Of a DNA stretch of 64,000 nt, positions 33,555 to 46,800 are shown in pieces. The translations under genes and the position numbers were made by a program. This stretch comes from Raphanus sativus (Eukaryota; Streptophyta; Magnoliopsida; Brassicales; Brassicaceae). A model generated the notes under the pieces. It was given only the letters and a program-made list of their open reading frames with translations, did not search any database and was not told the DNA's origin. The stretch lies in NCBI RefSeq assembly GCF_000801105.2, contig NC_079515.1:186001-250000 (forward strand), read 5' to 3'. Positions within the stretch are counted from its first letter, which is position 1; every line of letters begins with the position of its first letter.

Positions 33555-36500
33555 TTACTCCAATCCACACTCAAGTCTTATGGCTTCAATGAGGGCAGGA
33601 GATACAGGAGGAGGATCACTAACAAGCCTTCTTTGTGAAGAAGATGTTAGATTTATAGAGTTTTTAACATTGCTATTTGGGTAGAAGCTTTTCATTTCTT
33701 CTTCTGCTCCCCAACCTCTGTAAAGTATGACTTTACTTGGCTCCTGCGACACCAGAAGAGCTCCTGTTTCTTCCTGCACAATTTCATTCAACACCACCCT
33801 TTTTTCAAAACGGATCAAGAAGATGCAGTGTGTACATATATGAATCAGACCTTTAGCTTTGCGATGACTTCTTGCACAGATGTTCCCTTGGCTCTCCCTT
33901 TGACATTTACAATTGCTAGAGGGTTCCTCTGAAAATGCGTCTTCAGAGTTTTAGCTAAACCGGTTACAACGTTGCTTCTTCCTAAAATATTGGAATATTT
34001 GAAGTGTCATTCTGGTTAATCGTAACTGACTTATCAACCATTGATTTTATAAGGCGTTGAGGTTGTGTAATGAGCTTTATCCAAAAAAAAAAGGAAAAAT
34101 GACAAAAGTATTGGATTTAAGATACGAATCAGGTGGTTTCTTAGCAGTGAAGAGTATAGTGGAACTGACCTACTGCAAAGGGTGGGCGCTTCTTCATCTT
34201 GAGGGCTTGTTTTCTCAGGATGAGTCTTTCTCTATTGGACAGATCTGCGACCGATCCATGATTTTCTCTTTTGCTCTCTGTCAGAGCTGAGATTTCTGAG
34301 CCACTTCTAGTTGATGATCCCAGTTCTTGTCCAGTTGGTACATTTCGCTCAGCATTCAGGAAGCTATTGCGCGGCTAAAATCCATTAAAAGGTAAAATTA
34401 TTTTAGATATATCGCTTCACATATGTGTCAAAGAGGAAAGATAAAAGAGTTCTAGACATTACAATTGATCTATCATGAAATGACGAAGCCTCGGCAAAAC
34501 CCGGTTCTGTAAGTACAGATATATTTGCAGTACCACCCTCATGTCTCCGAGAGGAGCCAGGCCCATTTTCATCCTTTTGATACGCATGACTGCTCGTAGT
34601 AGATTGGTTGACTTCATCTTCGCTGTCATCCTTAGAAAAATATACACCAACACTGTTAGAATCAGATTTTGGTACTCAGAGAATATATTAATATACTCAG
34701 ATTCACTTGCTGCTATACTTTTGCTAGATGCCAAGTTACCAGACGTATAAAAATATATGCACTGGAGCCATATGCAAGAAATAGGAGCTGAGAATCTTAC
34801 CTCCCAGCTCTCTTCACTGGAGGAAGGAACAGTTGAGTCAGAAGAATAGCCGAATTCAGTTTCTCCTTTTGATTTCTCAGGTTCAACATTCTGATTTTCT
34901 GTTTCTTCTTGGATCTATAACGACATGGAGAAATGAGTCAGTGAAGAATAAAAGTAGCATCAAGCGCTGACGGGAGTCTACAAAACTGTAAATAATTTAC
35001 CACTCTGTTACTTGGTTCCCCATCTGAACACGTTTCCTTGGTCGTACTGTCCTCAACCTGCCCTCGACCAGTATTTCAAATGTTACCACCATCATCGAGG
35101 ATTGTTTAAGCAAATCAAGCTGAGCAAAACACATATGACTTACCAACTGACGGTTCAATTCATCAATGTTGTTGGAAAGTTTCAGCACATGCAGCTTTAA
35201 TGACTGCGTTAGTTAGAGCACAAAAGAAATTAGAAATTCCCGTGAGGAATTCACAAAATCAATTTGAAGTTTCTTAGAGCTTCTTCATGAAAAAATTCTA
35301 TCAGGTCAAGGATTTGTTATGATTTTTTCTAACCTTTTGACGTTGTGCCTCCACAGATCGCTTCAGAGCCTCTCTCTTACTAAGAAGTGTTTGAGGTCGT
35401 AGACATGAAGGCCTCTCATAATTCTTGCCACGATAAACAATAATTGCATAGCCCTTACTTACCATCTCCACGGCAACTAGAATGCCCCCACTTTCTGCTT
35501 CCAAGATTTCTGCTACTTCGTGTGCAGCTTCAATGCTCCGTTCATTACAAATAATCTTCACAAGTTCCCTATACTTCCAGTGTAGATGCATATTCTCTAT
35601 CGTTCCATCAAAGACGCCTCGTCTACCTTGAGAGCACAACAAGATATGTCAGAACGGGATTGGTTAACATAAGACATCTCAAAGAGATGAGTCCATGCAA
35701 TTTAATCATTTACCACACATATTTACGTGAAATTCAGGAACAAGCTGCTTTCGAGTGATCGAAGTAGGAAAACAATGACCTACCTAGTAAAAGGAAAGGC
35801 TTCATTTTCAAGCCAATTTTCCGTAGCATGTACTTTTCGTCTTCAGTAATACCCTCCTTATCGATATCAGACTGTTGCGGGGTCTCTCTACTATCCAGTT
35901 CCGCCAGAATTCTTTCTGCATTTGCTTTCTTTTCTAACGCCTAAAGAGAAACTAATGATTAACATCTAGAAAAAGTGCAGCAAACTCCAATGGATTTAAT
36001 ACAGAACAGCTGTTAGGGCATACCATGGACAGCTTCATACTAGTTCTTTCAAGGATTGCCTCAGGAGATTTCGGCTGTCTTGGTTTCATTTGATGCTCTT
36101 TTTTATATTCAGCTTCTAGTTCAGTGTCGTCTGTACCAGCCTGAGGTTTTGTTTCCTCTTCGTTTTCAGTTAGCTTATTACCACCATGCACACTTGATTT
36201 CTCCATCATCATTGTTTGTCTCCTTCTCTCTTCTATTGCAGAAGAAACTGCAGATGGTAGGAAATCCTTTCCTCTGTACAAGACAATGAAATCCTTATCC
36301 CGGGATATCAGAGTCCCTCCAGTCAACCACTGCAACAGATTATTATATATTTCCGTCTCATCAGTAGATATCTTCAGATATATGGGCTCCAAAATGCATA
36401 ATTTGCTATTGTAAATTGGCAAACAAAGCAACATAGAGTTTGATACAATAATCATTTAAAGTAAACCAGCAAACCTTTAACTCTTCGGCCATGAGCTCGC

Positions 36501-37962
36501 TATTAGTGTTCTGCACTCCTCTCTTCACCGCTATCTTGGCAACCTCACATTTCTCCCAGAGCTTGACAATTGCAACAGCTAGTCCCTGCAAATTTCTATT
36601 TCTACCTGAAAGTCTCAGAAAAGGTAAGAAAGAATAAGTCAACAAACATCAATGTGTAAAGGAAGATATATTCAGGTTAAAACAAGGTTACCTAAAGCAA
36701 AATGACAAGGGAGTGGTCTACCAAGTCTCCTTAAAATGGTCATTTCGTCATCGGTTAGTTTTGGACTCACGCCATACGGGAGAAGACGAAATGGTCTCCT
36801 GTACTCAGGAACTATGGCTGGCAGAAGATCACCATCTACTGGAAGGGGATCATATGCCCACCAGTCAGTGAATCTTGGACCCAATCCTTCCAGCAAGCGG
36901 TCAGCTTCTTCAACTAGCTGAACTTCCCCAGGTAGTTGAAACCGAACCTTATCCGGAGAACCAACGCCTTGTACTAACAAGGGCTTAACCATTTTATGAG
37001 TAGTAACACTAGTGGCAGAAGACTCTGCAGTAGTCTGTTTCTCTCTACTATCACTCTCTGAAGCAGATTCCAGAGAAGAACTCCCATCAGACAGAAAATA
37101 AGGGTAGTGATAATTGAGGCCTCTATACAACAAAATCTTGCTTCCAGATCTCCAAATGACCAATCCTCCAGTTTTAGTCTGCGACAAGAAAGAAATAATG
37201 AACAAGACTATATTAAACACTAGAGCGAGGCACATAAGCTTCCACGAAAACAATAAACAGTAATTAAAAATGTTTATAGAAACAAACCTCCAGAACGTCA
37301 TGGGTGCGTTTCATGTTCATAGCGGAGATATCCTCGCAGAATATCTTGACAACCTCCCTTGTCCTCCATCTCTCGTGTATCCCATTCACTATCCCTTCCG
37401 TTATCCCTGCCTTTCCTATCTTTATCTTCTTCGTCAACCTTATCCCATCCGACCTCAGCCGCCTCAGCTCCCCCGGAGGCAATGTCAACTCCGCCAACGA
37501 CGGGACCTTCTCCGCGTCCTTCCTCTCAACGGCCTTTTCTTTCTTCCACACTCTCTTCAGCTCATGGTACCTGGAGATGGCGGTACCCGACCCGGGCTTC
37601 GGAACCGGGTAACTGGGCGTGCTCCAGCTAGTGTCAATAGTGTGCCCGACCCGGTGTATCGGAAGCTGGTTCGGCAGCGGAACGAATATCTCTCCGGGGG
37701 GATTTTGACAAGACGTAGTCGGAGTAGAATCATGAGGATTAGTCTCTTCTTCCGCGAACCCAAGGCTGCGGAGCTTATCAGCGATTCTCTGGATGGCCGA
37801 TTGGGGAAGAGTCTTTCGGTCGGAGGAAGAACTACGGACGACGGCGAAGCTCGCTCTACGTAGTGAAATAAGGGTTCTGGGAATCAGAAATGGCGGGAAA
37901 ATTCGATCGGGTGAGGTTTTGGGAGGTAACAGTGGTTGCTGGTGACACACAGGAAGCAACAT
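33555..37962 (-). CDS. CFM2: CRM-family chloroplast group II intron splicing factor CFM2
   Basis: Thirteen exons join in frame to 1000 aa: 37962-37288, 37178-36692, 36605-36475, 36329-36024, 35940-35784, 35626-35334, 35203-35144, 35057-35001, 34914-34801, 34630-34463, 34374-34170, 33981-33851, 33773-33555. CFM2 binds and promotes splicing of several chloroplast introns. The N-terminus is a Ser/Arg-rich transit peptide with [20 protein letters not shown] after it. Four CRM RNA-binding domains are visible (about 170-265, 365-460, 570-665 and 870-965). Each has the loop GxxxxxxG ([32 protein letters not shown]) and ends near LLYRG/VLYRG/IVYRG/ILYRG. I chose the start at 37962 ([10 protein letters not shown]) by homology; an in-frame upstream ATG at 38067 would add 35 residues. 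It appears intact. Confidence 0.94.
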
Positions 37963-38341
37963 TTCTCCACACCCGAAGCCAGCACAGACAGAAATGAACA
38001 AGGAAGCATATCCACAGGGCACGTGATTGTCACGTGTGTTTTCTATTATAGTGGCCCGATAACTCATTATGGGCGGCTAATTGGGTCTCCACAGACATCT
38101 CTATAATACAAGGAAGCACACGTGACAATCACAACCTCATAATTAAGACCCAATGGGCTCTTATTGGGTTATTTTGGTTATTCGGGTCGGGTCATTCCGG
38201 TGTCCCCGAATCCGATCGAGGTTGAGTTTGTTCGTTCTGTTAAGCGTCAATGGCTGAAGCTTCCAACATTCATTGAAGGAAGTAAACCCTGGTCCGCAGA
38301 GATACTGTGAAACTCGGAGAGAGAGAGAAAGAGTTGAATTC
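37963..38341. promoter_or_regulatory. Divergent promoter of CFM2 and DUF716 gene with inverted G-box repeat
   Basis: The 379-bp spacer serves both genes. An inverted repeat pairs 38023-38051 with 38101-38132; the 16-bp core GTGATTGTCACGTGTG is perfect. It contains ACGTG G-box/ABRE cores at 38021, 38032 and 38120. TGGGCT/GCCCA-like site II words occur nearby (38071, 38154). Confidence 0.55.
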
Positions 38342-39298
38342 ATGGGTATATTGAGCTACGCCGTCGCCGGCGGAGGATTTGCAGTAATCGGCGCGTGGGA
38401 GTCACTGGACTCATCGAACCTCGATCCGAATTCATCTACCGGTGATGATCCGTCTTCCCCTATGACAGCTCAGATCACTCCTTCTCCACCCAACTCTCTT
38501 GGATCTTCCTCCATCCCCGTAGCTTTGCTTTCGTCTCTGTTTATCGCCAACTCGATTTACTCCTTCTTCAGCTCAATCGGATCCAGCGATCGGGTCGGAT
38601 CGATGCTCCAGTTACAGATCCTGGCCGTCGCAGTTTTATTCCTAGTCTACGCCGTCGTAACCCATCTGGTGGCCAACTCCAAAAACGCAGCCTTTGCAGC
38701 TCTTCCCTCTTCGATCACGACTCTGTTGCTTCTCTTCGGCTTCATCGAGGAGTTTCTCATGTTCTACCTCCAGAAGAAGGACACTTCCGGAATCGAGAAT
38801 CGCTACTACGATCTCATGCTCGTCCCCATCGCCATCTGCGTCTTCTCCACTCTCTTCGACCTTAGATCCGACTCTAACAACACCACGCATCGTCACTTCG
38901 CGAAGCTAGGGCGCGGGATCGGTTTGATTCTGCAAGGCACGTGGTTTCTGCAGATGGGTGTATCGTTTTTCACCGGTTTGATCACTAACAACTGCTCCTT
39001 TCACGAGAAGACCAGAGGCAACTTCACCATCAAGTGCAGAGGGCACGGTGATTATCACAGGGCCAAAGCTATAGCAACGCTTCAGTTTAACTGCCATTTG
39101 GCTCTCATGGTGGTTTTAGCCACTGCGTTGTTCTCTGTCGTTGCGAACAGGAAAGGTTATGTCCGTGAGGAGGATCACTCTAAGTATCGGCCTCTCGGAG
39201 CTGAGATGGAAAATTTAAGTAACTTCACTCTCGATTCTGATGAAGAAGACGACGTTCGACAAGATAAGGAAATTGGTGTTAATGGAATCATCAGCTAA
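38342..39298 (+). CDS. DUF716 / TMEM45-like seven-helix membrane protein
   Basis: Single exon, 318 aa, starting MGILSYAVAGGGFAVIGAWE. There are seven likely membrane helices, for example SIPVALLSSLFIANSIYSFF, LQILAVAVLFLVYAVVTHLV and LALMVVLATALFSVVANRKG, with an acidic cytosolic tail (SDEEDDVRQDKE). It matches the plant DUF716 family, some members of which are annotated as viral-response proteins; the molecular function is unknown. An in-frame ATG at 38273 would add 23 polar residues, but family members begin MG near the first helix, so 38342 is preferred. It corresponds to At3g01360 by position. Confidence 0.9.
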   Translation: MGILSYAVAGGGFAVIGAWESLDSSNLDPNSSTGDDPSSPMTAQITPSPPNSLGSSSIPVALLSSLFIANSIYSFFSSIGSSDRVGSMLQLQILAVAVLFLVYAVVTHLVANSKNAAFAALPSSITTLLLLFGFIEEFLMFYLQKKDTSGIENRYYDLMLVPIAICVFSTLFDLRSDSNNTTHRHFAKLGRGIGLILQGTWFLQMGVSFFTGLITNNCSFHEKTRGNFTIKCRGHGDYHRAKAIATLQFNCHLALMVVLATALFSVVANRKGYVREEDHSKYRPLGAEMENLSNFTLDSDEEDDVRQDKEIGVNGIIS

Positions 39299-39532
39299 CA
39301 CGCTTAAAGGTATCAAAGTTTCAGACTTTTTTTCTAGAAATGTTTGTTGGTCCGTTGGGAGGATTGTTGATGATATGTAATGTAACCAAACACACGAAAA
39401 TAATAAAGTTAAAATCTTTTGCGTTTATAAGAGAGTTATACTTCTTAAGCTATTACAGTTAGTTCACTCGTGTTGTGGCAAACGGTTAGTTTTTTTTTAA
39501 GACTTGAAGAAATCGAAACTGTTCCTTTGGTC

Positions 39533-42060
39533 TTATTTAGGAGCTTTTTCTTTTTCTTCTTCACTGCCTTGATCACAACTACTACTCTTGAAATACTTGC
39601 ATAGAACTAGGTAGACCACAAAGCTTATAGTACTTGTAAGCGCAAGCAGCCAGTAGTATTTGTCTAGCCTAGCTTCCGACAAATCATCTGCAAACCAGTT
39701 TTGCCCTTCACCTGTTGAGGTTGAATAAGCCTCCACCACTGAGATCAGCCCTGCGCTCACAAACCCTCCTACGCCAAACACACTTGTGTACAGAGCAAAT
39801 CCCATTGTTCTCATTCTAACCGGAACCTCGGCATAGAAAAACTCTTGCATCCCAACCACTGTGAATATATCCGAGATTCCCAGGAGTATGTACTGAGGCA
39901 GCAGCCAGAAGATGCTGAACGGGACGGTTTCTGGATCGTAATCAGGTAATGTCTTCACCTTTTGGCTTATGTCTAGTCTTTTCCTCTCGATTAGCGCTGC
40001 GATAACAATGGCGATGATCGATAGGAACATTCCAACTCCCATTCTCTCCATCACAGAGATGCCTTGACCGTTGTTCTTGATTCTTTTGGTGACAGGGATC
40101 AAGATCCTCTCGTACAGCGGCATGAGGAGGATTATGGATAGCGTAATGGTGCTTTGCAGGGTCGCAGGAGGGATTTTGAAGCTGGAACCGATGTTTCGCT
40201 TCATGGTCATACCTTGTTTAGTGAAGAAGGTCGCTGGTAGCTGGAAGATGACTGCAAACATGAGAAGCATCGTCCATATGGGCAAAAGGCGAAGCACTAA
40301 CTTGATTGTATCAAGTCCAGAGAAACCCGTTTTCGAACTCTCATCATCCATTTGCTGTGGGGTTGTTGAAGCAGTTTCGATGTCTTCAGCCTCAGCGTCA
40401 TCATCGCATTTACAGAGAGGCCTCTCTTGTAGCCTACGCACACAAATCAAGAATTGGTCATTATGGTTTAGTCACATTTGAAAAATAAAAAACTTTTTAA
40501 GAGTAGTGGAAAAAAACTCACTCTAGCTCCATAGCATCCAAATCTTCCTCATCTGCAAGTGTATATTTGCTTCCCTGCTTCTTCTTCTTTTTCTTCACTA
40601 CAGCCCCTTTGATGAGCTTAAGGATCTTCTCAAAAGGTGTAGGGGTTGTTTTCGTCTTGGAACCAGCACCAGCACCATAGACATAGATTCCGCAACCCGA
40701 CAAGAACAGCAGGATCAACAGGAACATGGCTATTCCGGGTATGGCAAAACCTAGGACCCAGCCAAAAGTGTCTTGGATATAAGCCATGACAGTGACACCC
40801 AGAAGGCTTCCAGCGCAGACGCCAAAGTACCACCATTGGAAAAACTGAGTCTTTCGGGTAGCTTTAGCGTCTTTTTGATCACCCGAGAGAAGCTCAAATT
40901 CCTTATTAAGGTCGTGGTCGAGCTGGTCCGCACCAAAGGCTTGAAGAGAAGGGTTTAAGACGCCTAACCCGATTGAGACAAGACATAGTGATGAGTAGAG
41001 AAAGTAGGTTGAGATTGTCTTCGTAGCTGAACGTGACCCAGCAAATGCAGTCCATGTCAATCCCACTAGCCCCTTTACAATAATAATCATTATATAAATA
41101 AATATTCGAATTTGTATCAAAAGGGAAAATAAATCGCATTTCCCACTAAGCTGCTTTTTGCCAATAAGATCCGATAAGACCCATTATGAGCACTATCAAC
41201 AACATTTATAATCGAAATTCCATTGTCAAGCAAATTATAAAAGGGAAACATATATATAAACACCATTAGTGGTTAAAGAAAATTATAATCTGATGGTGAC
41301 CCCATTGCTATTTAAGATGGTATAAACCATTTTTTCAAACACTACTTAGCACCTATGTTCACTTTCTAATTTTAAGACTGTCTTAAACTATTCGTTCTAA
41401 TACTACCTAGTGCACATCATGACTTGGATACTGCATGGCTGGTTAAGCATATGCATATGAGACCAAATATTATCAGCATACATCAGTTTATTAACAAAAC
41501 AGTTTCAATAATAGTAAAATATTTAAATAAATAAGAAACGATAATCGATCATATATAAGAAGGCCAAATATCTAAATCTTACTGAACAGCAATATTCGAC
41601 GGTGGAAGAGAGTTTGAACATTTATATATTTCATGAGTAATTCAAGATTTACTGACACAAATATGTACATAGATATATTTAATTTAAAAGGTCGTACCAC
41701 AAAGTAGACAGAAGAAGAAGCAAGGATAGTGAAGAATCTATCCCAGTACGCATCAGCCAAAGGAGCAGAGAAGAGAGGCAGCATGGAAGTGAAACCAGCC
41801 CAAGTATTAACTGTTTTGGCTGCTCTTGAATTACTCATCTTCACTACATCTGTTAGATATGTCACTAAGTTTGATGCAACTCCTTTGAACGCATATCTCT
41901 CCATTCCAGCAATCACTTTACAATAAAAATATATCTATCTTTAATTTCTCTGAAGTTCTGAATCTTTGAAAGAAACAAAATAGTAGAGAGAGGTGAGTTA
42001 TTAACCTATGAGAAGGGCACATGACTTGCCAAGTCCTCTTGTCTTCTGTTCTAAATCCAT
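39533..42060 (-). CDS. NRT1/PTR family (NPF) transporter, NPF5-like
   Basis: Four exons, 42060-42006, 41915-41698, 41072-40522 and 40433-39533, give 574 aa, the normal NPF size. NPF proteins are 12-helix major-facilitator transporters for nitrate, peptides, hormones or other metabolites. Visible signatures include [40 protein letters not shown], a long basic/acidic central loop with a lysine run (about residues 260-300), and [20 protein letters not shown] after it. The first helix reads [15 protein letters not shown]. The ExxER motif of proton-coupled members has lost its first Glu (Ala instead), while Glu-Arg is kept. The substrate cannot be inferred. It corresponds to At3g01350 by position. 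Confidence 0.9.
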
Positions 42061-42170
42061 TAGAGGCCGTCTCTATGTGTTTATTGTCTGTGTGGAGAAA
42101 GAGAGAGATGTTGATTATTTGTATGTAGAAGAGTGGGGAAAAAGGTTGATGATTAGTGAGATTAATTCCC

Positions 42171-42178
42171 TATTTATA
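42171..42178 (-). promoter_or_regulatory. TATA box of the NPF gene
   Basis: On the minus strand TATAAATA lies 110 bp before the NPF start codon, giving a probable leader of about 80 nt. Confidence 0.55.
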
Positions 42179-43171
42179 AGTTTTAAAATCATAGTCTTTT
42201 GGGTGTTTGAAAACTTCCGCTAATGGCAGAGATTAATTTCCATACCTGGAAACTTTATATATTTGCTTTCATGCCTACATGTATGTGTGTCTATACGTAC
42301 ACGGGTGAAAGTATGTACTCACATGTGTACATAATTGCATAGAATGATAAATAACTTTTCCTTTATTTTTTCTCTCCTTGCCATACCTTTTCTGTTCTTC
42401 AGATCATAAAATATATAAATAGGGAATATATTAATATATATATTATAAAACTAACATTTCTAATACTTCAGTTACTTATATAACTGAGGTTAGCAATCTA
42501 TTAACTTGAAGCGATATGGGAAAATTCAGAAGAAAATGAAAATCCAACGATGGAGCGTGAGAATTACAAAATTACTAAAAAAAGATAAGAGTTTTTTTGT
42601 AGAATTCAAGTCTAAGATGTCGACATTGTCGAGCAAAATAATCTGACTGAATATTTAATGGAAATACGTGAAACTGGCAACTTGGTTGAAGTAGATTAGG
42701 AAACTCAATATGTACCCTAGTTGATTCATATGTTCATAACCGTTACGCTAACGCTTTTTGTCAACACGAGAACTTTTTATTCTGTTAACAAAACTGAAAT
42801 TTAGCCAGCATAAGCACAATATATATGTGTCTATAACATAGAAAAAACACCATATATAGTAAAATACAAAACTTAACAGAACAAAATCCCACATTCTGAG
42901 AATTACGGGAACGATAAGTATTCTCTAAAAATACTGTGAAAGCATAACATTTATGCTTTTGTTGGAACGTCGTAACAATATACATAAAGGAGTTCGTTAA
43001 TAAAAGATCTAAACTATTATGAAAATTTTGACCATAATCTCTATTTAAGCCGAGGATCTTGATAACAGCATAACGTAAAACTCCATTTTAAAAAATAGAA
43101 TCTATTCTATTAATTCTTCAACATGTCCAATTGATATATGTTGTGTCCAATTTAAAATTTCTAACTATACA
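42179..43171. other. AT-rich intergenic DNA between NPF and the CACTA element
   Basis: NPF upstream region, then AT-rich sequence to the transposon end at 43172. No gene or RNA recognised. Confidence 0.5.
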
Positions 43172-43184
43172 CACTACAAGAAAA

Positions 43185-43690
43185 CGCGTCTATAACGACG
43201 ACTCGTTACGAGGAAATTATTTCCTCGTAAATTTACATGGTGTTTACGACGATGTTACGAGTAAATAAATATTCGTCGTAAATTCGTTGTAAAGTTACAA
43301 CGAAAACGATTCGTCGTAAACCAAATGTAATTTTACAAGGCTTTTACGTGGAAAGCCCAATTCGTCGTAAACTCATTGTAAATATACAAGTCATTTACGA
43401 CGAATCATGTAACCGTTACTTTTGGTGAAAACGTGCATATAGTGTGGTTTAAAGTAACTAACTTCGTTGTAAAATCATTGTAAATTTACGAGTGATTTAC
43501 GTGGAAAGCCCAATTCGTCGTAAACTCATTGTAAATATACAAGCCATTTACGAGGAATCATGTAACCGTTACTTTTGGTGAAAACGTGCATATAGTGGGG
43601 TTCAAAATAAGCTAAATTCGTTGTAAATTCGTTGTAAATAATATGTAAAAACGATGTAAAAGCAAAGTAAAACTTTTCGTTGTAAAATCC
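43185..43690. repeat. Left subterminal repeat block of the CACTA element
   Basis: Many direct and inverted copies of TTCGTCGTAAA and TTCGTTGTAAA. A larger unit of 154 bp is duplicated: TTTACGTGGAAAGCCCAATT at about 43343 recurs at about 43497, each followed by a shared stretch through ACGTGCATATAGTG. In En/Spm such blocks are the binding sites for the TNPA protein. Confidence 0.8.
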
Positions 43691-43726
43691 ATGTTATACC
43701 TTCACCTACCACTTACGAAAATCGTC

Positions 43727-43734
43727 TATATATA
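43727..43734 (+). promoter_or_regulatory. TATA box of the CACTA transposase gene
   Basis: TATATATA lies 77 bp upstream of the transposase ATG at 43804, directly after the subterminal repeats. Confidence 0.55.
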
Positions 43735-43803
43735 TGATCATTTCTCAATTCAAATAACACACAAACGAAATCAAAGAAAAAAAACCAGAAAAAAGAAAAA
43801 CAA

Positions 43804-46800
43804 ATGGCTGATGGCTTCAATATTTACGAGTTACGAAGTTGGATGTATTCGCATAAAGATGATTCCGGTAGAGTGACGGATGCATTTCTAAGCGGGCTAG
43901 AGACATTCATGCACCAGGCGGGCTGTACACCGATCACGCAGGAAAGCGGTAAGATGTTCTGCCCTTGTCGGAAATGCAAGAATTCAAAATTTGCTCGTAG
44001 TGAAACTGTATGGAAGCACTTACTAAACAGAGGATTTACACCACAATATTATATTTGGTATCAACATGGGGAGGGTTATGGTGGAAATGAAGCTAGTAGT
44101 AGTAATAATTTTGAAGCTGCTGGTAATAGTGAAGAACCGAATCATTTGCATAATGAATCTAGTTATCATCAGGAGGAGCAGATGGTAGATCATGATAGGG
44201 TTCAAGACATGATTACTGATGCATTTTTAGAAACAACTACTGCAATAGCTCATGAAACTGGAAATGTAGAAGAACCTAATTTGGATGCAAAAAGGTTTTA
44301 TGAAATGTTAGATGCTGCAAATCAACCAATCTACACTGGTTGTAGAGAAGGTCTCTCTAAATTGTCTCTAGCAGCTAGGATGATGAACATTAAAACGGAT
44401 CATAATTTACCTGAGAATTGCATGGATGCTTGGGCGGAGTTGTTCAAAGAGTATTTGCCAGAAGACAACGTGTCAGCTGAATCTTATTATGAGATTCAGA
44501 AATTGGTTTATAGTCTTGGGTTGCCTTCGGAGATGATAGATGTTTGCATCGACAACTGCATGATCTACTGGAAGGATGATGAGAAGTTAGAAGAGTGTCG
44601 ATTCTGCAAGAAACCACGATTCAAGCCGCAAGGACGTGGGAGGAATAGGGTACCGTACCAAAGGATGTGGTACCTACCCATTAAAGACAGGTTAAAAAGA
44701 TTATACCAATCGGAGAGGACTGCTGCATGGATGAGGTGGCATGCTGAACATGTCCAGAAGGATGGCGAGGTCGCTCACCCATCAGATGCAAGGGCGTGGA
44801 AACATTTCAACAAGGTATACCCAGATTTCGCTGAAAATATTCGGAATGTCTATCTTGGGTTATGCACCGATGGATTTAGTCCATTTGGTATGTCTGGGAG
44901 ACAGTATTCTTTGTGGCCAGTTATTCTTACGCCGTACAACCTGCCGCCGGATATGTGCATGGAACAAGAATTTCTATTCTTGACCATATTAATCCCTGGG
45001 CCGAAGCATCCAAAACGGTCGTTGGATGTATTTCTTCAACCACTGATACAGGAGCTAAAGGAGTTGTGGTCAGAAGGGGTAAGAACTTATGATTGTTCCA
45101 CGAAAACCAATTTTACGATGCGAGCAGTTCTGCTGTGGACGATAAGTGACTTTCCTGCTTATGGAATGTTGTCTGGCTGGACAACTCATGGAAGGTTATC
45201 TTGTCCATATTGTCATGGATCTACGGATGCTTTTCAACTGAAGAATGGTAGAAAGAGTTGTTGGTTTGATTGTCATCGTCGATTTCTTCCTGTTGCCCAT
45301 CCTTACAGAAGAAATAAGACATTGTTTAGGAAAAACAAAGTTGTCAGAGACAGTCCTCCTCCATATCTCACAGGCCAGCAGATCGAGGAGGACATTGATT
45401 ATTACGGAGCTCAGAAAACTGTGAAGCAAGGAGGAAACTGGCATGTTCCTGGTAATATGCCTGATGGGTATGGGGTTTCTCACAATTGGCATAAGAAAAG
45501 TATATTTTGGGAGCTACCTTACTGGAAAGATCTTCTTTTACGCCACAACTTGGATGTGATGCATATAGAGAAGAACTTTTTTGACAACATCATGAATACA
45601 ATACTGAACGTCCCAGGGAAGACAAAAGATAACAAAAAGTCAAGGATGGACTTACCCGATATTTGCTCAAGAAGTGAGTTACATATCAAGAGCAATGGAA
45701 ATGTTCCTGTTCCCATCTTTCGATTGTCATCAGAAGCGAAGTCAACTTTGTTTGACTGGGTTGCATCAGAAGTGAAGTTTCCTGATGGTTACGTTTCAAA
45801 TCTGTCAAGATGTGTTGAACGAGGTCAAAAGTTCTCAGGAATGAAGAGTCATGATTGTCATGTGTTTATGCAACGACTACTTCCATTCGCTTTTGCTGAG
45901 CTCCTTCCAACAAATGTACATGAAGCACTTGCAGGTAAATATTAATTAATAATATACATATATATATATACTATGAAATGTTACTAATTTAGGTTATATT
46001 TGCAATATGCAGCGATCGGAGCTTTCTTCAGAGACCTTAGCACACGTACGTTCAAGGAAGAAGTCATCGAACAACTTCATGAGAACATCCCGATCATAGT
46101 GTGCAACCTAGAGAAGATATTTCCTCCATCATTTTTTGACGTCATGGAACATCTAGTTGTCCACCTCCCGTACGAAGCATTACTTCGCGGACCTGTTCAC
46201 AATGGATGGATGTATCCATATGAGCGCTCTATGAAACATTTGAAGGGGAAAGCAAGAAATCTTGCAAAGGTGGAAGGTTCGATTGTGGCTGGAAGTTTGA
46301 CAGCAGAAACATCTAACTTCACATCATACTACTTTGCTTCAACGGTTCGTACGAGGAAAAGAGTTCCTAGAAGATATGATGATGGTGGAGTACCGCAATC
46401 TTATGCAGTAGACGGTGTTCCTGACATTTTCTGCCAAATTGGACGGTTTGGTGGTAAACTGAGAGAAGTATGGTGGTCCAGTGATGAGGATAAGCATAGT
46501 GCCCACACTTATATTCTGCTCAACTGCGAGGATGCTGTGATGCGTTCTTTTGAAAGGTAAATAATATTCGTGTGTATTTTATGATATGATGTTAATTAAT
46601 TATATGATATGATGCATTTGTTTAATTTGCAGCTTGTTTGTATCTCAAGTTGAAGAAGCAATACCAGGAATATCCGGAACCGAGGTGGATGCAAGGAAAG
46701 ATAAGCACTTTGTCAAGTGGTTAAAAGGACAGGTAATATTAACATATTAAGTAATCTTTGGTACTATTATTATTAATGTAAAATTCTAACAGTGATGTAT

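Noticed and set aside
37270..37863. 197-codon plus-strand frame and overlapping neighbours
   Set aside because: It is antisense to the first CFM2 exon, which has clear CRM homology and splice sites.
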